From NCBI GenBank assembly GCA_963969345.1, contig OZ017766.1, positions 6,820,001 through 6,884,000 of the forward strand: 64,000 nucleotides of DNA. The letters are read 5' to 3'. This document shows, piece after piece, positions 23,801 to 36,800 of this stretch (positions are counted from its first letter, which is position 1; every line of letters starts with the position of its first letter). The notes beneath the pieces are model-generated. The model saw only the letters and a list, made by a program, of their open reading frames with translations, searched no databases and was not told the origin of the DNA. The position numbers were made by a program, and so were the translations under genes. This DNA comes from Turbatrix aceti (lineage: Eukaryota > Nematoda > Chromadorea > Rhabditida > Panagrolaimidae).

Positions 23801-24442
23801 TTACGTACTTTTTGTCCTCCAGAGACCCGCGCGCGCTGTAACTGTTGCTAACAACACATGTGAAGAAAAAAAAAAGGAAGAAGTCGTCAAGTCAATGCTG
23901 CGCGCGTTGTTGCCCGTATAAGCAGTGCACAACGGCAACGGCGACGCCGGCGAAGACGACAACGAAACAACGCGAGTCAGTCACGTTTTGCGCCGCAGCG
24001 GACTTTAGATACTTTTACACAAAAAAAGAAAGAAAGCCGTTATTTATAGGGAAAAAACCCAAGCTACCAGGTAGTAGCACGTTACAACTTTTAACGCCGC
24101 AACAGCACAATAAGCACCTTCGAGTAAACAAACACGAGACTACTCTTCGAGTCATTTTCATAATCCCTGCAAGACTCGCGTCTTTTTTTTTCTCTTTTTT
24201 TCTTCAGAACGAACGTTCTCGGACGACCGCGCAGACAAAAAACTGCCACGGCTTTTTGAAACGAACGAACGAATCAAAAAAATTATAACAGTTGGCCCAG
24301 TCATTTTTTGTAAAAAAAAACAAATGTGGCCTTCAACAAATCAAGAAAAAAATTCAACCAACAAAAAACACAAACAAACAATTGCATGAAAAAATATCAG
24401 CAAATGAGATCTCATTCAAAAATCCGATCCGATCCAAAATCA
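23801..24442. other. Spacer upstream of the CREB gene
   Basis: Presumed CREB 5' UTR and promoter, and 3' UTR of the PWWP gene. I looked for a kinase-inducible-domain exon and for a consensus TGACGTCA and found neither. Confidence 0.4.
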
Positions 24443-27390
24443 TCAAGCGTTGGAAACCGGGAAGAAATTCATATACCTGAAAAACTTTTGCCTGATACCC
24501 GGCGGCAAAGAGTTTTCCAGCTTTGGAACAGTGTCGAGGAGAATGGTCAGCATGACACCCGACATTCCGAGGGCACTGGAGAGCAGCGCATCGACCATGG
24601 CATCCTGCTGGCCGACGGTGAGTTCGTCGTCGGCTCGGACCGTTGTAGCCTCCAGGAGAGATCCCATCGAACGCATAGACTGTTCGGCGACTTTAAACGC
24701 TGCCACGCAGTCGAGGACGTCGCCTTGGTATTCGCGTTCGGGAGATGGATTGGTTCGCTTTCGGTCTGGCTTCCACCAACGCACTTTGGCTTCCAGGGCT
24801 GTCGGGCGGTAGGCTAGCTCTTCTGCGGTCAGGGGGTCAATGGCTGGAAAAATGAAAACCGTAAAATCAGAGGTAAAAAAATCGAAATTCAAAAAACGAT
24901 AAAAAAAACACATATATTGACTTTTGAAACGAAAATTTGTACTTTTTTTACGGTATTTTTGAGGAAAATGATTTTTTTACCCAAAAACCAATTTTTAGCC
25001 TAAAACCCAAACTTTCGTGTCGGGAAAGCACTTTTCACTATGTATCGTACAAATGCTACGTTTTACGCTAATTTTTAATGGAAAACGCGGCTTTTTTTTT
25101 GCCCAAAATCCATTTTTTGTGAAAAATGAATTAGGCCTAAAAATAAAGAAAAACATGACATTTTCGACAAAAACCGCGCATTTTTGTAAAATTTAGCCTA
25201 AAAAACTTTTTTTTGCAAAATCCCCAAGAAAACTCGACTTACGATCAACATCGGCGTGCCTTCGACGTTTCCTCTTCGGCGACGGAGGCGGCAGTGACTC
25301 TTCGTAGTGCTAAAACAAACAAATTTCGTTCATTTCCAATCAAAAATAGGCAATAAACTTACGTCATCCTGCGGCGCGATCATTTCGACGATCTTGCCAT
25401 CCTCGGTGTGGCCCTGGACAATGATCGGGAGATCCTTCCAGCGTCCACGCTTTCCCAGATCCCTAGGGATCTCTTCGTGGCTCCGAACCCATCCATACCA
25501 CTTTCGGCACTTTTTGTCTACGCACCGCCATCGATGCTTATTTCCGCCGCACATCTGAGGTCTGACGTGTCCGTTGCAATTTACGCAGAATCGAATGCCA
25601 TTGGACTGCACGGCCGGCGTTTTTTCCACTTTGCTAGAACTTCAAAAATAGACACAAAATTCAAACAAAACCGAAAAATGGCAACTCACTAGGCTCGGGG
25701 ACGTCCGGGAGAAGCTTTCATCTGATCGTGCTTCTTTTTGCGTCGTTTGTCTTTTTTCTGACTGAATACGCTCGGATTTCGTCCGCTGATCTTTGAGAGC
25801 TGATTTTCGCCGCCCACGCCGGTGTTGAAGCCCCTGCACTGCTCATTCACGCACCTCCACTGACCCTTGACGAATTTGAGCACAGAGCAACATATCGTAC
25901 AGGACGAGCCCTGGTACTGGGGCATCCGGGCGATCGTTTCGGGAGTTTGGGGTCGATCGGATTCCTCACTGGGCAGCTGGTCAATGGCCTCGAGGAACAC
26001 TGCGGGATCCACGCAGGGGGTAGAGTCAAGGAAGTCGATGAAACTACTTGTCCGGTGTCTGAAACATCAATTTTGAACGAAAAATGGGTAAAAAGTGAAT
26101 TTGGCATAAAGAAAATTTTTTTTCAACAAAAAACACATATTTTGCATTTTTTTATGTCGCCGAACAAAACGTACCTGTTTTTGAAATATTTTCTTGCAAA
26201 AATGCAGTAAAAAATGTATTTTAGATACTTTTGCGCGAAAATTAGATTAAAAACAAACCAAATAGTTTTTTAGGTCCTATTGTGCCTCAAATTTTGCCTG
26301 TGATTTTAGGCCAAATCATTTTATAACAGATTTGTATGAAAAATGGGAAAAAAGTTAGTTGAACCAAAAATAGGCCTAATTTTACAAAAAAATGTATAAA
26401 TGAGCGAAAAACACATTTTTTGAGCACTTTGGACTTCATCCGTGTTTTCTGCAATTATGAAGCGAAAAACGAAGCAAAAATTTGATCAAAAACTAACAAA
26501 ACAACTTTTAGGCCTAAAATTTCGTCCGTGCTTTGTTTTTTTAGGCCAAAACCGTTTCCAGGGCAAAAAAGGCTTACCTCACGCCAATGTACTCATCCAG
26601 CATCTTCGAAGTGTCTCTGCGCCTTCTGGATCGTCCATGATTATCGTCGCTGACTTCAGAATCGAGTCCCAAATCGCCTCGTAGCAAACCTTCGGCCTAA
26701 AAAACATCAAAAATACATTTCAACCCAAATTTTGCAGAATAATTCAAAACTTACATATTGTGGATCAAAATCGGCGGTGATCATCCGGCCTTCGTAACTG
26801 TCGAGGCGGTGGCGTTCGTATTCATTGGAAATAGAGTCGTTTCGGAACCTTCCAATATCCAAACCCCACATATCGGTCCTCAGGCTGGAATTTCTCGTTC
26901 GTCGATGCATCGGAGATCCAAAATGGGAGTCAAATGGCTGCTGCTGTTGGTGGGAGGACATTGGCACAGCTGCGGGCGTCGCGTGGAGTTCCAGGGAAGC
27001 TGACGGACTCGCAATTGACGATTGCTGGGCCACTGGAACTTCGGCTTCCGGCACAGGCGGCGCCGGCTGTGCCTGCGCCTGAGGAGGAGCAGAACGCTCG
27101 ACCGATTTCTCCTCACTGATAGGCGGGAGCCCTGCTGCTTCGCGGATTTCAGCGAGTGCAACCAAATAATCATGACGCTTGTTTTTCTTATTCGCGTATT
27201 TGTCCTCGTTGCCATCGTAGACGAATAAATCACAATTCCGTACGCAGGCGCGTTCGTGTGTGCCAAAAAACTGCACCCACGTTCGCTTGTTTTTGGCTGT
27301 CTGAGTCTCGGTTATCTGAGCGGGCCAAAGAGGAAATCCCTTGATTTTGGCCCACACGAGATCTCCGACGTTGAACTGGGTCGCAGCCAT
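24443..27390 (-). CDS. PWWP-domain chromatin protein with two cysteine knuckles
   Basis: Nuclear protein of unassigned subfamily. Six exons are 27390-26755, 26696-26578, 26058-25690, 25633-25363, 25309-25243 and 24843-24443. Phases agree and give 620 residues. A PWWP domain (about 7-95) opens with VGDLVWAKIKGFPLWPAQI, here as PLWP, and includes VQFFGTHE; such domains bind methylated H3K36 nucleosomes. A low-complexity Gln/Pro/Ser linker follows. Two related C2C2 knuckles come next, around residues 300-325 (CTICC...WRCVNEQC) and 385-420 (CVNCNG...WRCVDKKC), each joined to a basic region. A basic PPPSPKRKRRRH nuclear-localisation-like stretch and an all-helical C-terminal domain of about 130 residues end the protein. 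The acceptor at 27397-27404, six bases before the ATG, is a probable 5' or spliced-leader splice site. I do not recognise the knuckle family. Confidence 0.82.
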
Positions 27391-27813
27391 CGTTATCTGA
27401 AAATAAAGCACATGACTTTGGTAAAAATATGGCACTCAAATGGTGATAAAAGGCAAAAACGCGAGAAAGCATTCATAAAACCGCGCAGAGTGGCACACAA
27501 AAGCTTTTCATGATATACTACGCTTGCGATTTTTCGTGGTGGGAAAAGTATGCGCACGCGCACTTTTTAGCGCGAACTTTGCGTCAATCAGCTGACGAAG
27601 AGAGAGAGAGAAAAAGACGAACCGGTTATTATTCCATTCATCAGATTACGATTTTCTTCCTTTCTTGAAGGATTTCTTGCATGCTTTTTTTGCTTGGATT
27701 GTTGATAGGGGTAATTGGAACGTGGGAAAGTGTGAAATTAGTCGATCGGGGGCTGGGGGAGTTGACTGAGGGCGGTGTCTTATTTCACAGATGGACGAGA
27801 TTGAAAGGAATGT
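27391..27813. other. Promoter region of the PWWP gene
   Basis: No gene is seen. Contains a GA run (27598-27613). Confidence 0.35.
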
Positions 27814-28410
27814 GTCACAGTTTATTTTGGAAATTCTTCATCTAATTTTGTCAAAAGATAGCTTTTACTATCAAAAGTTTTTTTCGTAAAATGTAATTGC
27901 TTGAGACATGATCCGGCAGAGTTACGATTGTTGGAAATTGCGTTTTTGCTATTTTGGACGATTTTTAGCACGTTTACAGCTGAAATGTTACAGCATTTCC
28001 AAAACCGCGGTACGTATTGATCGACGTGATTTTTGATGGAGAATTCAATAAAAATATAAAAATTTACTCTTATCACCTTGAAAAATGCCGAATATCGAAT
28101 TTTTAAAATGATCATAATTATCATTCTTTTTTTCGGCATTTTCAAGGTAAAAACCTTTATTTTTATATTTTTCTCGGATTCTACATTAGGAATCACGTCG
28201 ATCAATATGTACCCTGACTTTGGAAATGCTGTAGTTTTTTAGCCACAACGTGCCAAAAATCGTCAAAAATGGCAGAAACGCGATTTTCGACAACCGTAAC
28301 TCTGCCGGATCCTGCCTCAAGCAACTACATTTTACGGAAAAAACTTTTTATAGTAAATGCTACCTTTTGACAACATTTCATGAATAATTTCCAAAACAAA
28401 CTATGATGAC
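27806..28410. mobile_element. Foldback element, family AAGGAATGTG, copy 1
   Basis: About 600 bp that folds back on itself. Left words such as TGTCACAGTTTATTTTGGAA, CGGCAGAGTTACG and GATCGACGTGATTTTTGATG recur as reverse complements on the right side around a centre near 28110. No coding capacity, so non-autonomous. Confidence 0.75.
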
Positions 28411-28639
28411 GCTTTTCTGCTTTGTGTCACCGTAGATGACTTTATTACAACGGTTACGATGAAATACGTCTTACTTCTTTTTTGGTCCCGACAGTTAATC
28501 AAATTAGGCCGGGCGACACGTTTTTCTTCTGCGAAACGTAACTTTTTTGTCAAAAAAAGGTCGATCGAGGCGAAACATCAGTCGGGCAAAATCAATTTTT
28601 ATTCGATGATTCATTAATTCTACGCATGAATGAATGACA

Positions 28640-30587
28640 TTAAAGACCTGCAGTTGCCGGGATTCGAGCCAGGTAAGGGTTAGCGTAGCTGCAGATGTAC
28701 AGGTACTTTCCATCGTCTTGGATCTGAAAAAAGTTGTGCGAAATATTTTTTTCAGGTGTGCAACCTGCTTACCTGTGAAATATGGTCGATACGACTGTCA
28801 GGAGCGAAAAGCGAGCGAATAACTTTTCCATTGAGGTCCAACTGTAGGGCGCCGCCATGCCGTTCCTTGCGCACCTGAGCACTGACAAATTGAATAACTT
28901 TTGTAGGAACGATATTTGTGATGATCCATCGTAGCCAGGGGTGTCGGAGAATCCAATCCATGGTTAACAAAGTTTCCCATCCATCTTTGGGTGTTCGGGG
29001 AAAGGCGAGTGCCACGTAGAGGGATTTTCCATCGTGGCTGAGGCGAATGTTGTCAGGCTGGCCGGGGAGGTTGTCGATAAAAATCTCGGAAAGACCCTTG
29101 CGCGGACCGGCAAAGTAGTATCGATAGACGCGAGCAGCGATGGTTTCGGTGACGACAAAGGATTCACCGTCCGGCAAAAGTTCGATTCCATTCGCGAAAA
29201 GTAGTCCGTCGAAGAGGAGCGTAGATTCACTGGACGCGATGTCATAGAGGTACACCCGACCGGTTGTGGCCCCGGAAAACAGCGCCGTGTCGCACTCTGC
29301 GAATCCGAACGCCCAACTCGCGTCGGTGAAGACAATTCGCTTACGGTCGATGACCGCGAGATCGTCTGCGAACCGAACCGGTCGGCCGTGGAGCACGGTG
29401 CCTGCGGGGATTAGTTGGTCGTAAGTTTCTAAAAAAAATTTTTTTTGAAAGAAAAAAAGTTTTTTTTAAAGACAGGTGACCTTACCTGTCTGTAGGTTAA
29501 GCGTGACGATGCCCTTGACGGGATCGGCGACAATAAGTGTGTTTTCATCTAGACGACGGATTCCGAGCGGGCGGGAACACAAATGGTTGTCGACTGAAAC
29601 ACAGGTGTAAACTGGGGGTTACCTTATAAGGAATGTGCTAAGGAAAATTTTGGAAACTACCGAAAGATAAATTTTATAATTGAAAAGTTTTTACTGTAAA
29701 ATGTAGCTGTCTGAGGTATAGTAAATTGCGTTTTTGCAATTTTTGAAAATTTTTGGAACGTCATAGCTAAAAAACTTTGGCATTTCGAAAGTCAGGGTAC
29801 GAATTGATCGACGTGATTTTTGATGGAGAATCCGATAAAAATGTAAAAATACGGGGTTATCACCTTAAAAAATGCCGAAAACAGCGTTTAAAAAATGTTC
29901 AGAATGGCAACATTTGTATCGGCATTTTTCAAGGTGATAGCCCTATATTTTTATATTTTTCTTGCATTCTCTATCAAAAATAACGCCGATCAAATTGTAC
30001 GTCGGCTTTGGAAACGCCGTAATTTTTTAGCAACAACGTGCCAAAAATCGTCAAAAATGGCAGAAACGCGATTTTCTGGCAACCGTAACTGCCACAATTT
30101 TTCTCATGCAGGTAAATTTTACAGTAAAAACTTTTTATGGTTAAAATCTACCTTTTGAAATATAACAATCATGAAAAATTTCCAACAGGTGCGCAAAAAA
30201 GTGCCTACCGCAGGTCTCCGAAGTGTTGTACGGGATCTTTTTGACTAGTTTCCCGTCAACAACCAGTGCAATGCCGTTGTGGACCGTAGCGTAAATGGTT
30301 CTGCCGCCATCTTCGACAATTATGGACTCCGGGGCAAAAAGTTTGTTCTCGTGTAGCACTTCAGCGTGCGCGAGAATGTCATTTTGGGCGTAGATGCCTT
30401 CGCGCTTCGGTGGAGGGTCTAGGCTAAATTTATAAATTTTTTTTATTGAAAAAAATTTTTTTGAAACTTACTAAACACTTTCAATGTTGATTTGTGAGAG
30501 TTCGGAAGACAGGTAAACATACTGCCACCAAACTGCCACCCCAACGGCGGCAATTGCCAATAGGATGAGCGGTGCTCGGAGAGACAT
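28640..30587 (-). CDS. APMAP/strictosidine-synthase-like beta-propeller protein
   Basis: Homologue of adipocyte plasma-membrane-associated protein, a type II membrane protein with a six-bladed propeller related to strictosidine synthase and arylesterases. Five exons are 30587-30472, 30423-30209, 29593-29486, 29428-28773 and 28723-28640, phase-consistent, giving 392 residues. A single membrane anchor is at residues 5-26. Signature stretches include APESIIVEDGGRTIYAT, CSRPLGIRRLDENTLIVAD, FANGIELLPDGESFVVTET, DNLPGQPDNIRLSHDGKSLY and the terminal YLYICSYANPYLARI. Lactonase or esterase activity has been reported for mammalian APMAP; animal members generally lack the strictosidine-forming role. 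The second intron (615 nt) contains an entire foldback element. Assignment to the family is firm, and substrate is unknown. Confidence 0.92.
29627..30190. mobile_element. Foldback element, family AAGGAATGTG, copy 2, inside an APMAP intron
   Basis: Begins AAGGAATGTGCTAAGG and ends with the complementary GAAAAATTTCC words. It shares GATCGACGTGATTTTTGATG and CAACGTGCCAAAAATCGTCA with copy 1. It lies wholly within the second intron of the APMAP-like gene, leaving both splice sites intact. Confidence 0.75.
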
Positions 30588-30869
30588 GACACGACGACCG
30601 ATCTGATCTAACTACAAACGACTGCTGGCTGACACGACCAGGACTCGCGAATGTATGTACACAAAATTTGTGGCAGAAAATTTTTGGGGGAAAGCGCGGT
30701 CTTCCGTTCTCCCAGGTTCCCCCTCCCCCAAAATTGGGGGAGAAAATGAACAACGTACATAAATAGTAGATGCATGCGAGGAGCACTAATTGATTGCCTG
30801 CTCTCCTATTCCAACTGATTTGACAACAACAGGAGACGACAAATAGACTCTATTCTCGCTTGTTATGAC
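30588..30869. other. Promoter region of the APMAP-like gene
   Basis: No gene. Contains a near-palindrome CTCCCCCAAAATTGGGGGAG at 30723-30742. Confidence 0.35.
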
Positions 30870-33800
30870 AACAAGGCTAAAGGGGGGGCCCCCTACGGGG
30901 GCCCCAGGAAGGGAAAAGGAAGGAAGGGGAAGGCAAGGTAAAGGTATCAAGGAAGGATCAGAAGGATCGTAAAATCGAAAAGGATCGTTTATCGTTTTGT
31001 TGTTTATTTTCTTTTTGCCCGTTTTTCGTTTATCTTTTGCCGATCATAATTTTACCGATAGAAAATAATTATTTTTTGTTATTATCTTTTAGAATAACCG
31101 ATAATTTGCATATTATCAAAATCAGATCAAATACATATAATCGTTTTTTGACCCGCTTTAAAAATATTGGAATACATAAATACAATGGGGGCCCCTTTGG
31201 GGCCCCATGTAATTTGTTTGACGCTTTTGTAAAACATAAGTAATAATGTTGCTTTTCAATATCGCGCATCTTTCGCCATCGCCTAATAAATCCTCGCCCG
31301 CTGCAATCGCTTATTGACCCGTTTCAAAGCATAACACCAAACACAAAAAAATATTCAAAGAATATGTACTAACACTAACACTGGGGCCCAGGAAAAATAG
31401 CAATTTAACAAAAATCATAAAATTATGTGATACATAAATCATCAAAATTAATAACAACAATCTCTTGTTTTGCCATCTTTCGCCATCACCCAATCGCCCA
31501 CTGTCACCGCCGTTGCGGTTCTCTCGACTGATGGCATGTGCGCCGTCCGTCTCTGCACCCGCTGTCTGGTCCGCCCACTCACCATGGATTTCATTTTCTG
31601 AGAGATCAAAAAATTGAATTATTCAAATTAATTTTTAAAATGTTGAAAAAATGTTTTTCATACGCAGCAAAAAATGTCAATGCTATTGATATCACATTTG
31701 CCCCTACCCCAGTATCTAGCAAAAATTATTTTTTTTAAAATCAAAAATTCAAATTTGTTCATTTTTGATTTTTGATTGTCAAATGACCCATCATTATGAT
31801 TGCCTATTTCCGAGGAATTCAAAAATATTTTTTTCAACATTTTTAAAATTAATTTAACAGAATCATTTTTTTGTCTTACGCAATCGTCCTTGCGCTATCG
31901 CTCGCTCGCGATTTACGTTTATCTTTTGCCGATCATAATTTTACCGATAGAAAATAATTATTTTTTGTTATTATCTTTTCGAATAACCGACGATTTGCAT
32001 ATTATCGAAATCAAATCAAATACATATAATCGTTTTTTGACCCGCTTTAAAAATATTGGAATACATAAATATAATGGGGGCCCCTTCGGGGCCCCATGTA
32101 ATTTGTTTTACGCTTTTGTAAAATATAAGTAATAATGTTGCTTTTCAATATCGCGCATCTTTCGCCATCGCCTAATAAATCCTCGCCCGCTGCAATCGCT
32201 TATTGACCCGTTTCAAAGCATAACACCAAACACAAAAAAATATTCAAAGAATATGTACTAACACTAACACTGGGGCCCAGGAAAAATAGCAATTTAACAA
32301 AAATCATAAAATTATGATACATGAATCAAAATTAATAACAACAATCACTTGTTTTGCCATCTTTCGCCATCACCCAATCGCCCACTGTCACCGCCGTTGC
32401 GGTTCTCTCGACTGATGGCATGTGCGGCGCCGTCCGTCTCTGCACCCGCTGTCTGGTCCGCCCACTCACCATGGATTTCATTTTCTGAGAGATCAAAAAA
32501 TTGAATTATTCAAATTAATTTTTAAAATGTTGAAAAAATGTTTTTCATACGCAGCAAAAAATGTCAATGCTATTGATATCACATTTGCCCCTACCCCAGT
32601 ATCTAGCAAAAATTATTTTTTTTAAAATCAAAAATTCAAATTTGTTCATTTTTGATTTTTGATTGTCAAATGACCCATCATTATGATTGCCTATTTCCGA
32701 GGAATTCAAAAATATTTTTTTCAACATTTTTAAAATTAATTTAACAGAATCATTTTTTTGTCTTACGCAATCGTCCTTGCGCTATCGCTCGCTCGCGATT
32801 TACGTTTATCTTTTGCCGATCATAATTTTACCGATAGAAAATAATTATTTTTTGTTATTATCTTTTCGAATAACCGACGATTTGCATATTATCGAAATCA
32901 AATCAAATACATATAATCGTTTTTTGACCCGCTTTAAAAATATTGGAATACATAAATATAATGGGGGCCCCTTCGGGGCCCCATGTAATTTGTTTTACGC
33001 TTTTGTAAAATATAAGTAATAATGTTGCTTTTCAATATCGCGCATCTTTCGCCATCGCCTAATAAATCCTCGCCCGCTGCAACCGCTTATTGACCCGTTT
33101 CAAAACCTAAAACCAAACACAAAAAAATATTCAAAAAATATGTATCTACTAACACTAACACTGGGACCCAGGAAAAATAGCAATTTAACAAAAATCATAA
33201 AATTATGATACATGAATCAAAATTAATAACAACAATCACTTGTTTTGCCATCTTTCGCCATCACCCAATCGCCCACTGTCACCGCCGTTGCGGTTCTCTC
33301 GACTGATGGCATGTGCGGCGCCGTCCGTCTCTGCACCCGCTGTCTGGTCCGCCCACTAACCAAGGATTTCATTTTGTGAGAGATCAAAAAATTGAATTAT
33401 TCAAATTAATTTTTAAAATGTTGAAAAAATGTTTTTCATACGCAGCAAAAAATGGCAATGCTATTGATATCACATTTGCCCCTACCCCAGTATACTGGCA
33501 AAAATTATTTTTTTTAAAATCAAAAATTCAAATTTGTTCATTTTTGATTTTTGATCGTCAAATGACCCATCATTATGATTGCCTATTTCCGAGGAATTCA
33601 AAAATATTTTTTTCAACATTTTTAAAATTAATTTAACAGAATCATTTTTTTGTCTTACGCAATCGTCCTTGCGCTATCGCTCGCTCGCGATTTACGTTTA
33701 TCTTTTGCCGATCATAATTTTACCGATAGAAAATAATTATTTTTTGTTATTATCTTTTCGAATAACCGACGATTTGCATATTATCGAAATCAAATCAAAT

Positions 33801-36800
33801 ACATATAATCGTTTTTTGACCCGCTTTAAAAATATTGGAATACATAAATATAATGGGGGCCCCTTCGGGGCCCCATGTAATTTGTTTTACGCTTTTGTAA
33901 AATATAAGTAATAATGTTGCTTTTCAATATCGCGCATCTTTCGCCATCGCCTAATAAATCCTCGCCCGCTGCAACCGCTTATTGACCCGTTTCAAAACCT
34001 AAAACCAAACACAAAAAAATATTCAAAAAATATGTATCTACTAACACTAACACTGGGACCCAGGAAAAATAGCAATTTAACAAAAATCATAAAATTATGA
34101 TACATGAATCAAAATTAATAACAACAATCACTTGTTTTGCCATCTTTCGCCATCACCCAATCGCCCACTGTCACCGCCGTTGCGGTTCTCTCGACTGATG
34201 GCATGTGCGGCGCCGTCCGTCTCTGCACCCGCTGTCTTGTCCGCCCCCACACCATGGATTTCATTTTCTGAGAGATCAAAAAATTGAATTATTCAAATTA
34301 ATGTTTAAAATGTTGAAAAAATGTTTTTCATACTCAGCAAAAAATGGCAATGCTATTGATATCACATTTGCCCCTACCCCAGTTACTGGCACAAATTATT
34401 TTTTTGTAAACCAAAAATTCAAATTTGTTCATTTTTGATTTTTGATCGTCAAATGACCCATCTTCATGATTGCCTATTTCCAAGGAATTCAAAAATATTT
34501 TTTTCAACATTTTTAAAATTAATTTAACAGAATCATTTTTTTGTCTTACGCAATCGTCCTTGCGCTATCGCTCGCTCGCTCACACTCACCCACTTGACCC
34601 TGCGCGCCGCCTCCTCCCTCTATCGCGCTTTCGCCATTGACAATTTTGACAATTATGATAAAGCGCGCATTATCTTTTTCAAATCAATGGCTCCGGACCT
34701 AATGGCCCGCCAAACCGTTTACAGCGTAAAATTTGGATTTTATCGAATATACATACCGTAAAATTAAAATTGTGTCTTTGTAAAAACACCTTACTATATA
34801 GAGAGGTAACAAGGCTAAAGGGGGGGCCCCCTTCGGGGGCCCCAGGAAGGGAAAAGGAAGGAAGGGGAAGGCAAGGCAAGGTAAAGGTATCAAGGAAGGA
34901 TCAGAAGGATCGTAAAATCGAAAAGGATCGTCTATCGTTTTGTTGTTTATTTTCTTTTTGCCCGTTTTACGTTTATCTTTTGCCGATCATGATTTTACCG
35001 ATAGAAAATAATTATTTTTTGTTATTATCTTTTAGAATAACCGACGATTTGCATATTATCAAAATCAAATCAAATACATATAATCGTTTTTTGACCCGCT
35101 TTCAAATTTAAAAATATTGGAATATATAAATATAATGGGGGCCCCTTCGGGGCCCCATATAATTTGTTTTGCGCTTTTATAAAATATAAGTAATAATGTT
35201 GCTTTTCAATATCGCGCATCTTTCGCCATCGCCTAATAAATCCTCGCCCGCTGCAACCGCTTATTGACCCGTTTCAAAGCATAACACCAAACACAAAAAA
35301 ATATTCAAAGAATATGTACTAACACTAACACTGGGGCCCAGGAAAAATAGCAATTTAACAAAAATCATAAAATTATGATACATGAATCAAAATTAATAAC
35401 AACAATCACTTGTTTTGCCATCTTTCGCCATCACCCAATCGCCCACTGTCACCGCCGTTGCGGTTCTCTCGACTGATGGCATGTGCGGCGCCGTCCGTCT
35501 CTGCACCCGCTGTCTGGTCCGCCCACTCACCATGGATTTCATTTTCTGAGAGATCAAAAAATTGAATTATTCAAATTAATTTTTAAAATGTTGAAAAAAT
35601 GTTTTTCATACTCAGCAAAAAATGGCAATGCTATTGATATCACATTTGCCCCTACCCCAGTATACTGGCACAAATTATTTTTTTGTAAAACCAAAAATTC
35701 AAATTTGTTCATGTTTGATTATTGATCGTCAAATGACCCATCATTATGATTGCCTATTTCCGAGGAATTCAAAAATATTTTTTTCAACATTTTTAAAATT
35801 AATTTAACAGAATCATTTTTTTGTCTTACGCAATCGTCAATCGTCTACTCGCTCGCTCGCTCACACTCACCCACTTGACCCTGCGCGCCGCCTCCTCCCT
35901 CTATCGCGCTTTCGCCATTGACAATTTTGACAATTATGATAAAGCGTGCATTATCTTTTTCAAATCAATGGCTCCGGACCTAATGGCCCGCCAAACCGTT
36001 ATCAGCGTAAAATTTGGATTTTATCGAATATACATACCGTAAAATTAAAATTGTGTCTTTGCAAAAACACCTTACTATATAGAGAGGTAAACAAGGCTAA
36101 AGGGGGGGCCCCCTACGGGGGCCCCAGGAAGGGAAAAGGAAGGAAGGGGAGGCAAGGCAAGGCAAGGTAAAGGTATCAAGGAAGGATCAGAAGGATCGTA
36201 AAATCGAAAAGGATCGTTTATCGTTTTGTTGTTTATTTTCTTTTTGCCCGTTTTTCGTTTATCTTTTGCCGATCATAATTTTACCGATAGAAAATAATTA
36301 TTTTTTGTTATTATCTTTTAGAATAACCGACGATTTGCATATTATCAAAATCAAATCAAATACATATAATCGTTTTTTGACCCGCTTTAAAAATATTGGA
36401 ATACATAAATATAATGGGGGCCCCTTTGGGGCCCCATGTAATTTGTTTGACGCTTTTGTAAAACATAAGTAATAATGTTGCTTTTCAATATCGCGCATCT
36501 TTCGCCATCGCCTAATAAATCCTCGCCCGCTGCAATCGCTTATTGACCCGTTTCAAAGCATAACACCAAACACAAAAAAATATTCAAAGAATATGTACTA
36601 ACACTAACACTGGGGCCCAGGAAAAATAGCAATTTAACAAAAATCATAAAATTATGTGATACATAAATCATCAAAATTAATAACAACAATCTCTTGTTTT
36701 GCCATCTTTCGCCATCACCCAATCGCCCACTGTCACCGCCGTTGCGGTTCTCTCGACTGATGGCATGTGCGGCGCCGTCCGTCTCTGCACCCGCTGTCTG

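Noticed and set aside
20241..27390. Operon of the TACC, CREB and PWWP genes
   Set aside because: They share a strand, but the gaps of over 600 bp are wider than the roughly 100 bp usual in nematode operons.
28650..28700. tRNA-like internal box (GGGATTCGAGCC)
   Set aside because: It is inside the last exon of the APMAP-like gene and no cloverleaf can be formed around it.
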